A stretch of 51,104 bases of DNA. It comes from Actinomycetes bacterium. GTDB lineage: Bacteria; Actinomycetota; Actinomycetes; Propionibacteriales; Nocardioidaceae. The position numbers were made by a program, and so were the translations under genes. Shown here piece after piece: positions 49,899 through 51,104 of the stretch. A model generated the notes under the pieces. It made no database searches. It was given only the letters and a program-made list of their open reading frames with translations, and was not told the DNA's origin. The stretch lies in contig JAEWXC010000033.1 in the NCBI GenBank assembly GCA_023396115.1, positions 1 through 51,104 on the forward strand. The letters run 5' to 3'. Each line of letters starts with the position of its first letter. Within the stretch, counting starts at the first letter, position 1.

Positions 49899-50893
49899 CG
49901 GCATCCGTTCGCCTGCTTCAGGGCCGCCAGGTTGGCGGCCATCGAGTGGGGGTAGTCGCTGGTGCCGCTGGTCTCGACGCCCTCCAGAGGGTCGAGCACC
50001 GCGGTGCCCACGCCGGCGTCGCGGGCCAGGGTCTGGGCCATCTTCGCCGTCGCCCGGGCCTCGGAGAACACAGTGGTGATCTGCTCGTCGGCGATCAGCC
50101 GCTGCAGACGGGCCAGGTCGGCCGGGGTCGGTTCGGCGCCGGGGGAGAGGCCGGCGATCGCCTCGAAGTGCAGTCCGTAGCGGGTCAGGTAGCCGAACGC
50201 CTCGTGGGTGACCACGACGGTGTCGCGCTCGCACTGCTCGAACGCCCCGGTCCACTCCGCGTCGATCTGCTCGAGCTGCTCCCGGACCTCGGCGGCCCGC
50301 TGGGCGTACCCGTCGGCGCCGGCGGGGTTGATCGCGGACAGCTCGTCGGCCACGGCGTCGGCCAGGCTGGCCATCCGCAGCGGGTCGAGCCAGAAGTGCG
50401 GGTCGAGGTCGCCGTGGTCGTGCCCGTCGTGGCCCGCGTGTCCCTCCTCGCGCTCGTGGTCGGCGTCCGCCTCGTGGTCGTGCTCGTCGGCGTGGTCGTG
50501 TCCCTCGTGCCCGCCCTCAGCGGCGTGGTCCTCGGGGGCGACCAGGTCGGCCACGTCGGCGGCGTCGAGCACCGTCCCCTCGGCCACGTTCTGCGCGGCG
50601 GAGTCCACGGCCGGCTGGAAGCCGTCCAGCAGTACGACCAGGTCGGCCTGTTCCACCTCGACCACCTGGGCGATGCCCAGCTCGAGGTCGTGCGGCTCGG
50701 CACCGGGGGTGGTCAGGTTGACCACCTCGAACTCGTCGCCGGCGACCTGCTCGGCCACCCACGCCAGCGGTCCGAACGCGGCCGCGACCGTCGGGACGTC
50801 GTCACGGCCCGACGCGGCGCATCCGGAGGTCAGCAGGGCGAGGGCGGTGGCGGCCGCGGTGGCGGCGACGAGACGGGAGGGACGGTGCAACAT
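49895..50893 (-). CDS. znuA: Zinc ABC transporter substrate-binding lipoprotein ZnuA
   Basis: 332 aa. Cluster A-I (ZnuA-like) zinc receptor: lipoprotein signal ending LLTSGC, a highly His/Asp/Glu-rich loop (HEGHDHADEHDHEADADHE, about 120-160), then DPHFWLDP and VVVTHEAFGYLTRYGL with metal ligands. ATG 50893 chosen: it sits 7 nt after the predicted -10 (leaderless); the GTG at 50908 would begin inside the operator. First gene of znuACB-zur. Confidence 0.93.
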   Translation of the reverse strand: MLHRPSRLVAATAAATALALLTSGCAASGRDDVPTVAAAFGPLAWVAEQVAGDEFEVVNLTTPGAEPHDLELGIAQVVEVEQADLVVLLDGFQPAVDSAAQNVAEGTVLDAADVADLVAPEDHAAEGGHEGHDHADEHDHEADADHEREEGHAGHDGHDHGDLDPHFWLDPLRMASLADAVADELSAINPAGADGYAQRAAEVREQLEQIDAEWTGAFEQCERDTVVVTHEAFGYLTRYGLHFEAIAGLSPGAEPTPADLARLQRLIADEQITTVFSEARATAKMAQTLARDAGVGTAVLDPLEGVETSGTSDYPHSMAANLAALKQANGCR

Positions 50894-50930
50894 GAGAATG
50901 ATTCTCACCGCGATTGAGAATCATTGTCAA
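50893..50930 (-). promoter_or_regulatory. znuA promoter with two Zur boxes
   Basis: Two 15-bp 7-1-7 palindromes: TGAGAAT-G-ATTCTCA (50893-50907, perfect) and TGAGAAT-C-ATTGTCA (50915-50929, one mismatch), centres 22 bp apart. On the minus strand TTGACA (50925-50930) and GAGAAT (50901-50906) form a promoter with 18-bp spacing, so one box covers each promoter element. Fits zinc-dependent repression by Zur. Confidence 0.88.
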
Positions 50931-50974
50931 ACGCGGGTCGGGGTGAGTCCGGCCACGCCGACACCCCCGCCACC

Positions 50975-50980
50975 TAGAGT
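50975..50980 (+). promoter_or_regulatory. -10 hexamer of the ABM-type gene
   Basis: TAGAGT lies 6 nt before the GTG at 50987; leaderless layout. It is 45 bp from the Zur boxes on the divergent side. Confidence 0.5.
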
Positions 50981-50986
50981 GGCGGC

Positions 50987-51104
50987 GTGCTGGTGGTGAC
51001 GAGGTTCAGGTCCGAGGACGAGGTGGCCTTCCGGGCCGAGGCCGAGGCGGTCGCGGACCTGCTCCGCAGCCGCCCCGGGTGCCTGGAGGTGGTCCTGGGG
51101 CGCA
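50987..51104 (+). CDS. Antibiotic biosynthesis monooxygenase (ABM)-like protein, partial
   Basis: Only the first 39 residues are in the window: VLVVTRFRSEDEVAFRAEAE, then a helix and SRPGCLEVVLGR. This beta-alpha-beta start with RPGC is typical of small ABM-fold proteins. Cut by the right edge, so the assignment is tentative. Divergent from znuA. Confidence 0.6.
   Translation, partial: MLVVTRFRSEDEVAFRAEAEAVADLLRSRPGCLEVVLGR

Noticed and set aside
50894..50908. GTG at 50908 as start of znuA
   Set aside because: It lies upstream of or within the predicted -10 and Zur box; the ATG at 50893 is at the expected transcription start.

Overview
The window is about 51 kb of very GC-rich DNA, densely coding and with many GTG starts. 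Gene content and order point to an actinobacterium, most likely the Nocardioidaceae (Nocardioides-like). Supporting signs are the comEA-comEC-holA-rpsT-lepA-hemW-hrcA-dnaJ-rsmE-phoH-ybeY-corC-era-leuA-recO-uppS-zur backbone, mycothiol-type and DUF3097 proteins, a DUF222/HNH gene, and a 10-methyl fatty-acid gene pair. The family assignment is inference; no rRNA or tRNA gene is present to confirm it. I count 52 protein-coding loci: 50 intact, one broken, and one cut by the right edge. No prophage, insertion sequence or CRISPR array is visible.

Layout. 1-5.6 kb: degV, the DNA-uptake genes comEA and comEC, and holA. 5.6-6.4 kb: rpsT on the minus strand, flanked by two arrays of a 22-bp tandem repeat in opposite orientation. 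6.4-10.8 kb: a wax ester synthase/DGAT coupled to a kinase-fold protein, then a VOC protein, a GNAT and a second antibiotic-kinase-like gene. 10.9-17.4 kb: lepA, a divergent MerR/flavin disulfide reductase pair, a long-chain acyl-CoA synthetase and a Tat lipoprotein dioxygenase. 17.4-25.6 kb: hemW, DUF4870, DUF3097, an MBL hydrolase, hrcA (with CIRCE), dnaJ, rsmE and a P450. 25.6-29.7 kb: a DUF222/HNH gene and a sigma factor with two GerMN-type surface proteins. 29.8-38.3 kb: HIT, phoH, ybeY, corC and a cytidine-deaminase-like gene, then tmsA-tmsB and a siderophore-interacting protein placed before era. 38.3-41.5 kb: a minus-strand operon of GNAT, flavin reductase and two paralogous septum-type lipoproteins. 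41.6-45.7 kb: a leucine leader peptide and attenuator, leuA, a secreted protein gene broken by an in-frame TGA, and recO. 45.7-51.1 kb: an MDMPI-type enzyme, marR, uppS, the zinc operon znuA-znuC-znuB-zur behind two Zur boxes, and the start of an ABM-type monooxygenase.

How the genes work together. Most of the window is housekeeping: translation (rpsT, lepA, ybeY, era, rsmE), DNA metabolism (holA, recO, comEA/EC), heat shock (hrcA-dnaJ), cell wall (uppS), leucine synthesis and zinc homeostasis. Lipid genes recur (WS/DGAT, acyl-CoA synthetase, tmsAB). Two of these transcription units carry a CRP-type TGTGA-N6-TCAC element in the promoter core.

Most notable points: (1) the two inverted 22-bp arrays, each starting about 20 bp after the stop codon of a gene and in the same sense as that gene; (2) -10 hexamers lying 6-7 nt before the start codon of over a dozen genes, implying extensive leaderless transcription; (3) an in-frame TGA splitting a secreted Ig-like protein gene; (4) clearly readable control sites, namely CIRCE, a 19-bp-spaced MerR promoter, a leucine attenuator and a double Zur box; (5) a cytidine-deaminase-like gene without zinc ligands.
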